From Deroplatys truncata (lineage: Eukaryota; Arthropoda; Insecta; Mantodea; Mantidae), in contig CM060989.1 of the NCBI GenBank assembly GCA_030765065.1, positions 36,571,501 to 36,635,500 on the forward strand: 64,000 nt of DNA, in the 5' to 3' direction. Under the pieces are notes generated by a model. It ran no database searches, was not told the origin of the DNA, and saw nothing but the letters and a program-made list of their open reading frames with translations. Positions 39,601 to 42,969 of the stretch are shown here, piece by piece (the first letter of the stretch is position 1; every line of letters starts with the position of its first letter). Made by a program: the position numbers and the translations under genes.

Positions 39601-40511
39601 TCATTTTTTCTTTTCTATTTTTATTCTTTTGTTTAATGACACTGTTGAATATTAATTATATTCATTCAGTGACTTCAATTTCTCACAGTATTTTTCGCTC
39701 AGATGTTGACAGCTCTTCCATATGACCAGCACAGCCACAAAGTACCAGCTACCAGCCAAAGTTAACTAATTAGGGAAGGTAGACTTGGAACAAAGCCCAT
39801 ATTTTGGAAGATGGATTAGGTTTGACATTTCAGAGAAATCTATATGTATGTTTCTCACTTTAAGTGTAAGTTGATAAAACGTTCAGTGATGTACATTTTC
39901 AAAGCAAAAATGTATTTTTTTTTTCTTTATAATAAACATATTTTTATGCTTTAATGTTTCATTTTCCTCTATCAATACATATGGGGTATGTTAATTATTT
40001 CAATCTAAAATATAATTTAAGAAAGCTTTTGCCATAAAAGTGCCTTGTAAATGTCAAGTCAGTCACAAATGGAATTGAAAAAATTTTAGATAGACAATAT
40101 TATTCTCTTGGAAGAGGTTTACTTGAACTAAATTTTGTTGCAAATTTTAAATTAAAAATAGAGGGAGAGGGAAGGGAGGGAGAGAGAGAGAGAGAAAAGG
40201 AATGAAAAAAGCATGTGTATATGCTTATCTCTAAACAGACATGACTACCAAACTATATTTTTTCAATAGTGACCAGCCATCAAATTCTAGGTTTTGAAGC
40301 AACAGAAATTACTGCTCAATAAAATCATGGTATTCATGTATTATCATTCACAAAATATTTGCATTGTACAAAATAAAATGCTTCACTTACCTCGAATAAT
40401 AAGGTCATGCAAACAAGTTGCAACAATGCCTTTTCTTTTCTCTCGTGTTAGGTCAACAACTTTGAAAGGCATACCATTTCCAGTTGGGGAATCATCACTA
40501 TCTTGTTCCAT
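2625..40511 (-). CDS. DFF45/ICAD-family protein (CIDE-N domain), complete gene, 4 coding exons
   Basis: Join of 40511-40391, 31318-31153, 25320-25144 and 2733-2625 on the minus strand: 121+166+177+109 = 573 nt, 190 residues plus stop. Residues about 14-90 form a CIDE-N domain (MPFKVVDLTREKRKGIVA, then ARDKLG, LELDGTEVDDDEYF and TTLMILINDQKW). Residues about 97-185 match the family's second domain: DEPDSSG, then LVDRLQGDLTHISMLGGKDL, then a helical FLEQLKEASGRFLSEKR and AQEAMELLKMYH. In animals this family (DFFA/ICAD, insect Drep proteins) chaperones and inhibits the apoptotic DNase CAD through CIDE-CIDE pairing. At 190 residues it is shorter than the roughly 300-residue long ICAD form and lacks its C-terminal tail, so it resembles a short form or a Drep paralogue. 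No caspase-type DxxD site is obvious in the joined protein. Introns are 9,072, 5,832 and 22,410 bp. The family call is firm; which Drep/ICAD paralogue is uncertain. Confidence 0.9.
2987..3090 (+). mobile_element. hAT-type terminal inverted repeat remnant
   Basis: Begins CAGGGGCTCTCAACCTTTTC, close to the classic hAT transposon end (CAGNGGTTCTCAACCTT) seen in many animal hAT elements. No transposase seen nearby. A similar end in the opposite orientation is at 11705-11725, but the flanking 8-mers do not match, so they are probably separate relics. Confidence 0.45.
3236..3415 (+). pseudogene. Jockey-like non-LTR reverse transcriptase fragment (palm, YADD)
   Basis: Translates to VTTGVPQGSVLGPPLY, then a stop, then DTVISYADDTSMICFDK: RT motifs B' (PQGSVLGP) and C (YADD). 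A TAA interrupts the spacer between them. The fragment ends near QLRQYFISQH. A related sequence resumes at 4246 in an equivalent position, so this is either one element split by the 3.42-4.25 kb insert or two truncated copies. Confidence 0.75.
3421..4245 (+). mobile_element. possible solo LTR inserted in a non-LTR element
   Basis: About 820 bases separating two parts of RT sequence. It holds a TATA-like GAGTATAAATTC at about 3752, a block of 36-bp tandem repeats, and an AATAAA at about 4062, the order expected of U3-R-U5. It begins TGTAAATGCC; the end is uncertain (near TTACCGTG, with ACAC on both sides). No second LTR or gag/pol is seen. An inferred LTR, not a proven one. Confidence 0.3.
3797..3920 (+). 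repeat. 36-bp tandem repeat, about 3.4 units
   Basis: Three head-to-tail 36-bp units at 3797, 3833 and 3869, each starting AGAATCATTC, plus a partial fourth (AGAATCTCTCGCGTCG). The unit carries CpG-bearing ACG/CGCG cores, GC-richer than the surroundings. Confidence 0.9.
4246..5165 (+). pseudogene. Jockey-like non-LTR retrotransposon 3' end (RT thumb and tail)
   Basis: A 259-residue open frame to 5025 covers the end of a non-LTR RT: LKINSKKSKLILF, the HKFLGIHIDNKLTW block, YGIELWGSAS, QKKCLRCIYG and HNTRGKDNY, ending THKCLYRLDEL and TAA. Residue pattern and order are those of Jockey-type elements. The 3' UTR contains GACATGTCTGAGACTTGTAT and ends near AATAAAATAA at about 5162. The element at 29.6-30.6 kb is a cousin with the same layout. 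5' truncated; no endonuclease domain. Confidence 0.85.
5774..6824 (+). mobile_element. TIR DNA transposon, family T, copy 1 (internally deleted)
   Basis: Termini are mirror images: CCCCCGCCGCTATAACGTTG continuing CACTTGACAG at the left, and its exact reverse complement at the right, flanked by TATA on both sides. Sits inside the RNase H pseudogene. Carries only the start of a transposase. Copies 2 (58980-60045) and 3 (21254-22312) share ends and interior. The interior has an AT-rich leader where the other copies carry (TA)n. Confidence 0.92.
6168..6620 (+). pseudogene. truncated transposase N-terminus of family T
   Basis: Starts MSEKRRRSPTDDSQSENPLR, then an in-frame TGA at 6228 (CGA in copy 2, so a CpG decay). 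Continues LELLRRTREFFEQEKEYVKL, PADKAVQRTAAALSLSTRTV, STPGKKKKKPRP and DAIRRHIYAYYHRKEYPT, ending TIPKLLISLIFN and stop. This resembles the N-terminal DNA-binding region of insect Tc1/IS630-type transposases by general look. The catalytic DDE part is absent. Copy 2 ends at the same PTIPKLLISLIFN junction, so both descend from one deletion derivative. Confidence 0.8.
6871..7920. other. ICAD intron 3, dispersed repeat at about 6940-7080, otherwise nothing recognised
   Basis: About 6943-7060 (GTAAACAAA, TGTATCACTCCGCAGAGCA, GGCAGCACCACGTGGAGA, AACTAAGTA) aligns with 25612-25720. It is therefore a dispersed repeat of unknown class. The rest gives no supported feature. Confidence 0.5.
7986..8410 (-). 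pseudogene. non-LTR ORF1-like coiled-coil fragment
   Basis: The minus strand encodes VQTIKRRVGSLEERYWKFNL, LIPGVEERRG, VREILEGRLGMILNRW and AFRVGRNWLLRIKE. The order of a heptad-like coiled coil, then an 'N(I/L)..G' strand, then a charged domain is typical of ORF1 of several animal LINEs. No RT is attached. Class assignment is tentative. Confidence 0.4.
8508..9405 (+). repeat. Helentron-like 0.9-kb repeat family, copy 2 (near full length)
   Basis: Begins after a T-run with ACTTTCTCTACTACATATAG, an imperfect palindrome with TAGTAAGTAGGGGAAGTA. Ends ...GTAGAGAAAGTCATGTGAGT, then AACACATCAGATTTTTTTTT. The 11-mer ACTTTCTCTAC recurs inverted (GTAGAGAAAGT, 9366-9376), offset about 24 bases from the 3' end. 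No conserved coding potential; open frames on both strands are chance. Confidence 0.85.
9406..11265. other. ICAD intron 3, nothing recognised
   Basis: No supported gene or element. The 69-codon frame at 10002 lacks splice sites or family resemblance. CACATTCACATTCACATTCA at about 10808 is a short simple repeat. Confidence 0.4.
11268..11576 (-). mobile_element. tRNA-derived SINE-like element (family S2)
   Basis: On the minus strand the head reads GGGGTAGCGCAGTGGTTT, a good pol III A box (TAGCGCAGTGG). A weaker B-box-like GGCATTTGATACCC follows about 45 bases later, then about 230 bases of body. Single copy in the window, so boundaries are approximate. Confidence 0.5.
11705..11725 (-). mobile_element. 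hAT-type terminal inverted repeat remnant
   Basis: The minus strand begins CAGGAGTTCTCAACCTACGG, matching hAT termini and the end at 2987. No matching partner or 8-bp duplication found. Confidence 0.4.
11726..13500. other. ICAD intron 3, nothing recognised
   Basis: No transposase, RT or exon supported. Short open frames at 12558, 12673 and 13185 are AT-driven. Confidence 0.4.
13745..14583 (+). pseudogene. Tc1-like transposase remnant, DD35E spacing
   Basis: Frame-shifted reading recovers the catalytic core: NRVIFTDKVIFSSTNGVK (first Asp), RVSVSCWGWM, ELQQDNHTVLTS (second Asp), and NWPSCSPDLNPIENVWAEVK with the catalytic Glu. Thirty-five residues separate the second Asp from the Glu, against 34 in classic Tc1. 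The N-terminal HTH half is scrambled by stops and indels, and a TGA interrupts the CWGWMT block. No clear TIR pair found. Dead copy in ICAD intron 3. Confidence 0.85.
14590..15435. other. ICAD intron 3, nothing recognised
   Basis: AT-rich, no supported feature. Confidence 0.4.
15440..15721 (-). mobile_element. tRNA-derived SINE, family S1, copy a
   Basis: The minus strand starts GTCCTCCGTGGTGTAGTGGT (A box) and has GAGGTCGCGGGTTCAAACCC (B box GGTTCAAACCC). Then come a conserved body with ATCCTTAGCATGGCTACCTT and GGGAAGTAAAGCC, and a 3' end AATAAAAAAACTCAATTCA. It is the best preserved of five copies; all share this order. Confidence 0.9.
15770..16385 (+). repeat. about 130-bp degenerate tandem repeat ending in an RTE-like tail
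   Basis: Three to four imperfect units repeat the motif 'GCATTA(A/C)TG-CCCCTAAAAGAAT-AA-AACAATATTTATC' and 'AAAATTGCCTCC...CAAACATTTTCCACCCT' (e.g. 15845, 15975, 16075, 16195). The array ends ACCAAATTTCGTTGAAATCA, AATCGGTG and TTTTATATGTATGTAGAT, the kind of 3' end seen in RTE-type LINEs. It may be a repeated 3' UTR. Confidence 0.6.
16710..16793 (+). repeat. (GAA)28 microsatellite
   Basis: Uninterrupted GAA/AGA triplets. On the minus strand it reads as a poly-Leu frame, which is not a gene. Confidence 0.98.
16800..17120 (+). repeat. Helentron-like repeat family, copy 3 (internal fragment)
   Basis: Matches the middle of the family (TTTCAAGATTTCA, CCCCAAACAACCCTTTAC, AAATGGCTTTGATGACTTTG, TATCTTGAATTTTCTGTGAA, GTAAAAAATAAACAAAAGC). 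Both termini missing; the 5' side abuts the GAA microsatellite. Confidence 0.7.
17121..17340. other. no feature recognised
   Basis: Short spacer between repeat copy 3 and the mariner relic. Confidence 0.4.
17345..18530 (-). pseudogene. mariner-type transposase relic
   Basis: Minus-strand fragments in order: FEWFNKFKEGREDIGDDPES and GHPSTVKTEENVKK (second HTH and linker), HDLGMKKMCAKMVPKVL (the mariner W/MVP linker region), then near the other end VKAKATQLLNSITQHDGQHC and FQWKICMEE (C-terminus). Many stops; the catalytic Asp residues cannot be placed with confidence. The ends carry only weakly similar inverted sequences. Confidence 0.7.
18960..19960 (+). pseudogene. non-LTR retrotransposon RNase H/C-terminal relic
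   Basis: Recoverable segments are AVILSDSKA (RNase H strand with catalytic Asp) at about 19450, WIPGHCQIYGTEKADTLAKR at about 19550, and a degraded RL.TG/HD..L..HLH C-terminal block at about 19765-19870. Frame changes between blocks. The 5' part (about 19020-19200) resembles a decayed RT end but is not firmly assignable. Confidence 0.6.
20062..20802 (+). mobile_element. long-TIR (about 180 bp) DNA transposon relic
   Basis: 20062-20242 and 20615-20802 are inverted copies of each other: AAAAAACTACGAACCGG, TTTTCCTGTCCA, CCGCTATCATAGAAA, CATACAACATTTTTAAAA and GATGCTGAAACTGGCCAC appear in one arm and their reverse complements in the other. The centre encodes a mariner/IS630-like transposase C-terminus (DFYFWGNLK, then ELKQNIR-like and ELRRVMDSFLKRYRQ). 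Confidence 0.85.
20803..21079. other. no feature recognised
   Basis: Spacer between two DNA transposon relics. Confidence 0.4.
21254..22312 (-). mobile_element. TIR DNA transposon, family T, copy 3
   Basis: Ends CCCCCGCCATTGAATCTTTG and, inverted, CCCCTGCCATTGAAACGTTG, degenerate versions of the family TIR. The minus strand encodes the same N-terminal protein (LNNQALELLRRTQELFGQ, AIQRTAAALGLSMRTV), which breaks down after KLQEEDDDDD. More diverged than copies 1 and 2, with a different internal deletion. Inserted in the mariner relic around it. Confidence 0.88.
21954..21998. repeat. (TA)n microsatellite inside family T copy 3
   Basis: About 22 TA dinucleotides followed by GTGTGTGT. The equivalent place in copy 2 also holds (TA)n, and copy 1 holds an AT-rich leader, so the tract is inherited with the element. 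Confidence 0.97.
22980..23415. other. mariner 5' remnant and unassigned sequence
   Basis: 22980-23050 may hold more decayed mariner sequence. Beyond that, no recognised feature. Confidence 0.3.
23421..23594 (+). mobile_element. Penelope-like element terminal-repeat palindrome (no RT)
   Basis: 60-bp arms at 23421-23480 and 23535-23594 are near-perfect inverted copies (AAGATAAAGAGAG...ACTTGAACGCG and its complement). Between them lies a second hairpin, GTCAGCATGTT-GAGA-ACATGCTGAC. The CTTGAACGCG/CGCGTTCAAG end and hammerhead core match the repeats around the Penelope RT at 37.9-38.7 kb. It looks like head-to-head terminal repeats with the RT deleted. Confidence 0.65.
23505..23550 (+). ncRNA. 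hammerhead ribozyme core in a Penelope repeat
   Basis: CTGACGA (23505-23511), a short stem GGGA...TCCC, then GAAAC (23531) and GCGTTCAAGTA. This fits the CUGANGA - stem II - GAA-A...U-H core with a two-base stem III (AC/GU), as described for Penelope-like retroelements. Stem I pairing is not evident from the single copy, so activity would depend on a dimeric form. Motif-level call only. Confidence 0.5.
23600..24550. other. ICAD intron 3, nothing recognised
   Basis: No supported gene, RT or transposase. Confidence 0.4.
24565..24806 (+). mobile_element. tRNA-derived SINE (family S3) with a perfect 13-bp target-site duplication
   Basis: Head CAGTGGTATGGGGGTAGCAT and GTCCTGAGTTTGGATCTTGG resemble a tRNA A box and B box. 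The body is followed by an A-rich end (AACTTAAAAACAAAAAAA). AAGTTTCTTTTGT flanks it exactly on both sides (24552-24564 and 24807-24819), the hallmark of LINE-machinery insertion. The intact duplication suggests a fairly recent insertion. Confidence 0.9.
25144..25320 (-). CDS. ICAD-like gene, coding exon 3 (start of second domain)
   Basis: Acceptor ATGTTTCAG, donor GTGAGT; phases 2 in and 2 out. Encodes YQIIVDEPDSSGSHTKRDLG, then DRLQGDLTHISMLGGKDLEL and SDMDPESLADIMPD. The DEPDS and LxxDL spacing match the domain that follows CIDE-N in DFF45. Two decayed copies of its first part lie upstream at about 25.5 and 25.75 kb. Confidence 0.9.
25490..25595 (-). pseudogene. decayed duplicate of ICAD exon 3 (copy 1)
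   Basis: Upstream of exon 3 in the transcript. Minus-strand IIPIREESDTSSSFTKWDFG parallels exon 3 QIIVDEPDSSGSHTKRDLG residue for residue. The nucleotides align without gaps for about 60 bases at roughly 70-75% by eye. The acceptor AG is lost (GCATTTTTATAATACC) and similarity stops after GKLV, so it should not be spliced in. Confidence 0.75.
25735..25795 (-). pseudogene. decayed duplicate of ICAD exon 3 (copy 2)
   Basis: The minus strand has TTTTTCAG, ATAATAAATAAGCCTGATTA, then AGCAGCTCAGATACAAAAG, aligning with exon 3 (ATAATAGTAGATGAACCTGA, then CAAGTGGCTCACATACGAAA). It keeps an acceptor-like TTTTTCAG but carries a stop (PD then TGA/TAA region). Shorter and more decayed than copy 1. Confidence 0.6.
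25915..26165 (-). pseudogene. mariner-type transposase C-terminal fragment
   Basis: The minus strand reads HHPIVPIWHHVISFCSLW (decayed HHPYSPDLAP...), then RTDFEVTDFLT and, in another frame, EEAVSAYKEELSAV-like sequence to FGKLG. It is the C-terminal third of a mariner with the third catalytic Asp region degraded. No ends visible. Confidence 0.65.
26200..27005. other. ICAD intron 2, possible LTR-like segment, uncertain
   Basis: Contains AACAATGAGGT direct repeats (about 26415-26440), a TATA-like GAAATATAAAAATT at about 26538 and AATAAATAATCTC at about 26694. The layout loosely resembles that of 3.42-4.25 kb, but no ends or target duplication could be fixed. Nothing else recognised. Confidence 0.25.
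27010..27797 (-). pseudogene. mariner-type transposase, irritans-like, frame-shifted
   Basis: The minus strand begins MDKNRIYVPDYSPSHATVFR (about 20 residues of the N-terminus missing), then EFKSGRQSLKDEENSGRPAT, YRNIELALGISSPSVSAILH, a VTKHESISLTLKQNASPLF block (from DETWIYxYDPETKQQS; catalytic Asp lost), RSAGKKMVASFF, and LHHDNASAHTANVTVEF (second Asp kept). It breaks off at LLRCLHQALGVNLE before an intact third Asp motif. Two frameshifts. Abuts a LINE C-terminus on its 5' side. Confidence 0.85.
27798..28231 (-). pseudogene. non-LTR retrotransposon ORF2 C-terminal region
   Basis: The minus-strand frame includes LLGLPRSALGEVALVELGRT, KGVILERILKFWFRGLK, WWTGLEKIMEKIGMGDIW and WGREGYVDYCNRAEKEAFAW. 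The 'GLPR(S)...E.GR..R' pattern is common downstream of the RT domain in insect LINEs. It runs straight into the mariner at about 27798, so the apparent 188-residue frame is a chimera of two elements. Clade not determined. Confidence 0.6.
28232..28615. other. no feature recognised
   Basis: AT-rich spacer in ICAD intron 2. Confidence 0.4.
29641..30638 (+). mobile_element. Jockey-like non-LTR retrotransposon, 5'-truncated, nested in family U
   Basis: Starts abruptly at the RT YADD motif (VITYADDTTAVCWNKTVEG), then MQKTKVMQFN, SHKFLGLIVDNKLTWAEHIE, YGIEIWGAAAK, QKKCIRIMFNLK and HEHNTRGNLDYF. A one-base slip in the A-run near 30325 separates the last 50 residues, which end KCLYDLKDL and TAA at 30484. 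The 3' UTR (GACATGTCC as in the 4.2-kb cousin) is followed by an (ATT)n tail. The (ATT)n at the junction to transposon sequence marks the 3' end of the insertion. Confidence 0.88.
30541..30638 (+). repeat. (ATT)n microsatellite tail
   Basis: About 32 ATT units at the 3' end of the nested retrotransposon. It is the likely grown-out tail of the element. The poly-Ile frame on the minus strand is an artefact. Confidence 0.97.
30783..31053 (-). mobile_element. tRNA-derived SINE, family S1, copy b (5'-truncated)
   Basis: Same body as 15440-15721 (reads on minus: ACATGCTAGTCTCTAGTCCT, GATTCAAATCC B-box, GCATGACTTCCTTC, GGGACGCTCC-like end). The tRNA A-box end is missing. It abuts the broken 3' side of family U copy 1. 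Confidence 0.85.
31153..31318 (-). CDS. ICAD-like gene, coding exon 2 (rest of CIDE-N)
   Basis: Acceptor TTTTTCAG, donor AG/GTAGGT. The first two bases complete an Ala codon with exon 1 to give IIRARDKLGISSDTPV, the conserved helix after the CIDE-N beta strands. Then come the acidic DGTEVDDDEYF patch, important for CIDE-CIDE contacts in the family, and ILINDQKW. Ends in phase 2. Confidence 0.92.
31319..31469 (-). other. ICAD intron 1, 3' end including splice acceptor
   Basis: Ends TTGACTTTTTCAG before exon 2. Nothing else recognised. Confidence 0.7.
31472..32760 (-). mobile_element. maT-type (DD37D-like) Tc1/mariner transposon with perfect TIR and TA duplication
   Basis: A 28-bp TIR beginning CCTAGTCTTACCATAAATAC is identical at both ends, flanked by TA (31470-31471 and 32761-32762). 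The minus strand carries YKVGKSMVEVFKTLQKLKIS and KKFVYRFVETGTLKDCRRQG (HTH), ATVRVLRNPVRR-like, HHRILFTDEKIFSVE (first Asp), RIYAKSSREASEKAPRVQRD, PASVMVWWG-type, and WPSASPDLNPLD with a third Asp. The FQQDS second-Asp motif is missing: TGGAGTTT joins directly to CCAGCACACAAGGC. Multiple stops. The TIR is far better preserved than the coding part. Confidence 0.92.
32763..33465. other. ICAD intron 1, nothing recognised
   Basis: No supported feature. Confidence 0.4.
33468..34328 (+). repeat. Helentron-like repeat family, copy 4 (full length)
   Basis: Starts T-run then ACTTTCTCTACCACATACAC, ends GTAGAGAAAGTTATGTGAAT then GTAACACATCAGATTTTTTT. All internal family blocks are present in order. 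Followed within 20 bases by the start of copy 5, a head-to-tail pair. Confidence 0.88.
34345..34965 (+). repeat. Helentron-like repeat family, copy 5 (3' shortened)
   Basis: Starts TTTTTACTTTCTCTACTACT with the palindrome partner AGTAAGTAGAAGAAGT. Carries the block series through GGTAAACCATAAGAGAAAGA and then decays near 34960 without the 3' end. Confidence 0.85.
34966..35640. other. ICAD intron 1, nothing recognised
   Basis: No supported feature. The frame at 35548 partly overlaps the end of family U copy 2. Confidence 0.4.
35641..36932 (-). mobile_element. IS630/mariner-type transposon (family U), copy 2, both ends present
   Basis: GGGTCTTTCAACAAGAGTGT at 35641 and its inverted counterpart GGTTCTTTCAACAAGAGTAT at 36932 form about 28-bp TIRs. 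The minus-strand transposase, in shifted frames, includes MEHYGIQQRVEMVKIYYQNG, CERTIQRLINKFERSGSVSN, a LTQELKPNDHN-like block, IIFSDEGHFWMDG (first Asp kept), GLTVNGERYRALIRDYFWPP, NIWFQQDGATC (second Asp), and CDLTPLDYFLWGYVKSRVYV (third Asp), ending WVNRIRATPMKSQQSLN. At least three frameshifts. It is the better template for family U. Confidence 0.9.
36935..37345 (+). repeat. 3' fragments of the Helentron-like repeat family
   Basis: 36960-37015 carries a family 3' end (AAGCCATGTGAATGCAACAC, ATCAGAG). 37025-37345 carries a second 3' region (AATATGGAATTTCAAAG, CAATAACATGAAGTAAATAA, GTTGAACACATCACATTTTT). It shows at least two stacked insertions. Confidence 0.65.
37350..37613 (-). mobile_element. 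tRNA-derived SINE, family S1, copy c (5'-truncated)
   Basis: The minus strand reads GGCCTCTAGTTCCTGAGGTC, TTGGGTTCAAACCTGG (B box), GGCATGGCTTCCTTCGGAAG and a CATAGTAGTTAAAAGAGTGT end. Truncated within the tRNA-like head. Confidence 0.87.
37640..37820 (+). repeat. Helentron-like repeat family, short internal fragment
   Basis: TTGGTAAACCATAAGAAACA, GACAAAAGCTTACTAC and AACATGCAGATCTGGTTAAA match the segment just 3' of the middle of the full copies. Confidence 0.65.
37902..38741 (+). mobile_element. Penelope-like element: RT fragment between inverted terminal repeats
   Basis: Roughly 100-bp inverted arms (37902-38006 and 38642-38741) enclose 38007-38641, which encodes a Penelope-type RT on the plus strand: MRPIINTINSSTYNISTWLV, NDLLVSYDVISLFPSIPREK (motif A), ENYFTFRDEYYCQINGLAMG then NPLSPFLVNLYM (motif B), then after a frameshift near 38435 RWFRYVNDIFAVF (motif C, YVDD changed to YVND) and DNKLPLLDIIVIKT. 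The GIY-YIG endonuclease is absent. The YVND change and frameshift make it dead. Confidence 0.88.
37955..37997 (-). ncRNA. hammerhead ribozyme core in the left Penelope repeat
   Basis: Minus strand: CTGATGA (37997-37991), stem GAAGACA-AGG-TGTCTTC (7 bp, triloop), GAAAC (37972), then GCGTTCAAGGTA. The core has intact CUGAUGA and GAAA boxes and a short stem III (AC/GU). Stem I pairing is not clear. The right, plus-strand repeat has CTGATCA instead of CTGATGA (38651), a broken core. Confidence 0.6.
38742..40380. other. ICAD intron 1, 5' part, nothing recognised apart from a short (GA)n at about 40170-40195
   Basis: No exon, RT or transposase supported. The donor of exon 1 (GTAAGTG) begins at 40390. 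Confidence 0.4.
40391..40511 (-). CDS. ICAD-like gene, coding exon 1 (N-terminus of CIDE-N)
   Basis: Starts at an ATG (40511-40509) directly preceded in frame by TAG, giving MEQDSDDSPTGNG followed by the CIDE-N start MPFKVVDLTREKRKG. It ends with ATTCGAG before the donor GTAAGTG (phase 1). A second ATG at MPFKVV is an alternative start. A possible 5'-UTR splice acceptor (CCATTGCAG, exon base 40538) lies just upstream, so the promoter may be further away. Confidence 0.9.
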
Positions 40512-42400
40512 CTATGTTGCTCCAAGATCTGGACAAACCTGCAATGGACAATTGCAGGTGTACAATATTTTTGTAACCATAAGCATTTACAGCATGCTCT
40601 AAAACAAACTGAAGAAGTTATATCAAAGTTAACATAATTGTTCAAAAACCTTTCCATAAATTACAGAAGAAATCATTTCACAGTGAATGTACAAGTCCCT
40701 AACTCCCACCCCAAAACAGAAAAATTCTAAAAGAATTTAAATATACTTTATTACACTGTCTCTATTATGCAATACTTGGTTTCCAGAAAAATTAGAAAAC
40801 TTTGTTTCATGATTAAAACAACTTCTTCAAAGCAAAAGCAAACAATATTTGAAGCAGTAGTTTCAAAATAAAGTTTATTACCTATCACCTTTTGAAACCT
40901 AATACTCATTGTTTAATTTCAATTAAAATCTGGTATTAGAAATTGACACAGGACATGCAAAATACATAAAAAATATTTAGCAGACGCAAATATTTATTGG
41001 GAAAGGTAGTGGTGAGGGTACATCTTAAAAAAAAGTAAAACTAGATAGATGAAAACATGCTGCAAAGAATTTAAATGCATTTTTTTCACTTTCTTGATCA
41101 GTGTCTATTATCAGACATTTTTAAAGTATTAAAACTTTGGGTTTAATGCTTATCCAAAGCGAGAAACAACAATTAAATGCTGATATAAAACTACCAATCA
41201 TCTTATGCAATCTATTAAATACAAATTTAAACTACATATTTCAATATCCGGTACTATGTAGAAACTGACACTGATCATGCAACTATATTATGTAAAATGT
41301 TTACCAGACCCAATGTGCGTTTCCTACGTCAAAATATTTGTTGGGGTAGGTTCTGGTGCCGGCACAGCTTTCCCAAACTGCAACGCTAGATAAATGAACT
41401 GAAATCTGAATGACGGAACCGGTCCCAAGATCCTTTTGGGTAGGTCAGGGAGGGATAGGTCATTGCCCTCCCACTCTCTATGATCAATACCTACCGCTAA
41501 GGCGTTGACCTATGTTTTCGGTCAAATCCCTACGAACCCTTCAAAACCTGAGCTTTATTAAACACTAGCTATCATTAATGTACGACCACATATTATTTTA
41601 TGACAACTAAGCGCCTTACAGTAGAAGACGACTAATACAGGAAAAGAAAATGTTAAATAAGCTGCTTTATTTAATTATTTTATTGCAATAAATGTTTGCA
41701 CACCTTTTAATTTCCACCGTGAAATGTCACCAAATAAGCAGAGAATGATTAAATTCTGACACGCCTTCTTCCTCCCAATTAAGCTAGAGAATAGTGTCAT
41801 ACAATCGAAAACATTTAGCAGAATTGCAAACCTAAACACTAGAAAGAAAATTTACCTTCACCATGTGAGTAAGAACAATCAATTGTATTGTATCAATTCA
41901 ACAATATCCTGATGCATGATAACGGCTTTTAGGAAACAAATGAATAAGGGTTTCTGAAGGTGAAAATACTAGATATATTTTACTTTAGAACACAGAGGAG
42001 GTTATACAGATATCTGCACACCACGATCAACTACAGCAGAACCCAATACGAAACCTCATTATTAATCGTTAGGGACCAAGGCCAATTAATCAGAAACTTT
42101 GCAAAAAGTACCATCGGACTTAATCATTTAAGACCTGCACTGTACATTTGGCATAACATAAATTACCCCAAAGATAAATCTCAGATAATAGGTAATGGTG
42201 TGAATTAGAAATAATGAACGTTTAACGAAAAGGAACAGCGCATAAATCTTAAGGTTTTAATTTATTCCTTACAACGCTGATATAATATTTTATCGTGTAA
42301 TTCACATTTCACAATAGTCAATATCTTTTTCTGCCTTTATTTTCATGCATTTATTTCTATTAAGTTTATTTGCATGATATTAAACACCACTAAGTTAGCG
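40512..42400. other. upstream of ICAD coding start; possible 5' UTR, otherwise unassigned
   Basis: 40512-40538 may be 5' UTR if the CCATTGCAG acceptor is used. A GC-richer stretch at 41340-41540 includes GGTCAAATCCC, faintly tRNA-like, but no SINE could be defined. The 82-codon frame at 41960 has no recognised relatives. Confidence 0.35.
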
Positions 42401-42454
42401 GCATTAAATTAGTTCAGGAAGAAGGGGACCTTCTCTACTAGAGAGCATCAAACT

Positions 42455-42515
42455 CTCCGTTTAAACTACAGTGACTGTATTAGAGTTTATGCTCTGATAC
42501 AGTCACTACACGCTT
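42455..42515. repeat. imperfect palindrome / hairpin
   Basis: CTACAGTGACTGTATTAGAG is followed within 12 bases by CTCTGATACAGTCACTACAC. Outer AGAGCATCAAACTCT (42441) also pairs with AGAGTTTATGCTCT. It could be a foldback element end or a SINE-internal hairpin. Confidence 0.6.
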
Positions 42516-42654
42516 ATACCGGTAGCACTAGACCGATAGCTATCGCAAAGCAGTGTCCCCGGGCAAGATGACATATCTCGAGAGCATTTTAGTAGTGTTT
42601 AACACCCGGTCTTCTTCCTACGGCACCACAACCGGTGACACTAGTGATGCATGG

Positions 42655-42860
42655 AATGAAATGATAATTTGGAAAGGAAATGTTCCAGATCCAAGTTTAG
42701 GGTACCTCCCCGGCATTTTCTAGTTATGAGGGCTGAGAAAAACCTGGGAAAGAAATCTCTGTGAGGACGGTTCTGGCAGGATTTGAACCACAGATCTACC
42801 ATTCACGAGTCCGTGCCTTAATGACCTCGGGTAATCGTGTGGTCATTCGAGAGATTCTTC
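42655..42860 (-). mobile_element. tRNA-derived SINE-like element (family S4)
   Basis: The minus strand has CGAGGTCATTAAGGCACGGA, GTAGATCTGTGGTTCAAATC (B box GGTTCAAATCC), then CTCACAGAGATTTCTTTCCC and CCTTTCCAAATTATCATTTC. A fragment of the same 3' part occurs at about 54995-55065, supporting a repeat family. Confidence 0.6.
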
Positions 42861-42969
42861 CAATCTCTTCTTCTCTCAAATAGACACTGGCTTTATAATC
42901 TCTCATTACGTGTGTGTTTATCATTAAATCACAGGAATCGCATGATCTCCAGAAAGTTGCTCTTGAGTC

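Noticed and set aside
41960-42208. 82-residue plus-strand frame
   Set aside because: No recognised motif or splice context; could be chance in AT-rich DNA.
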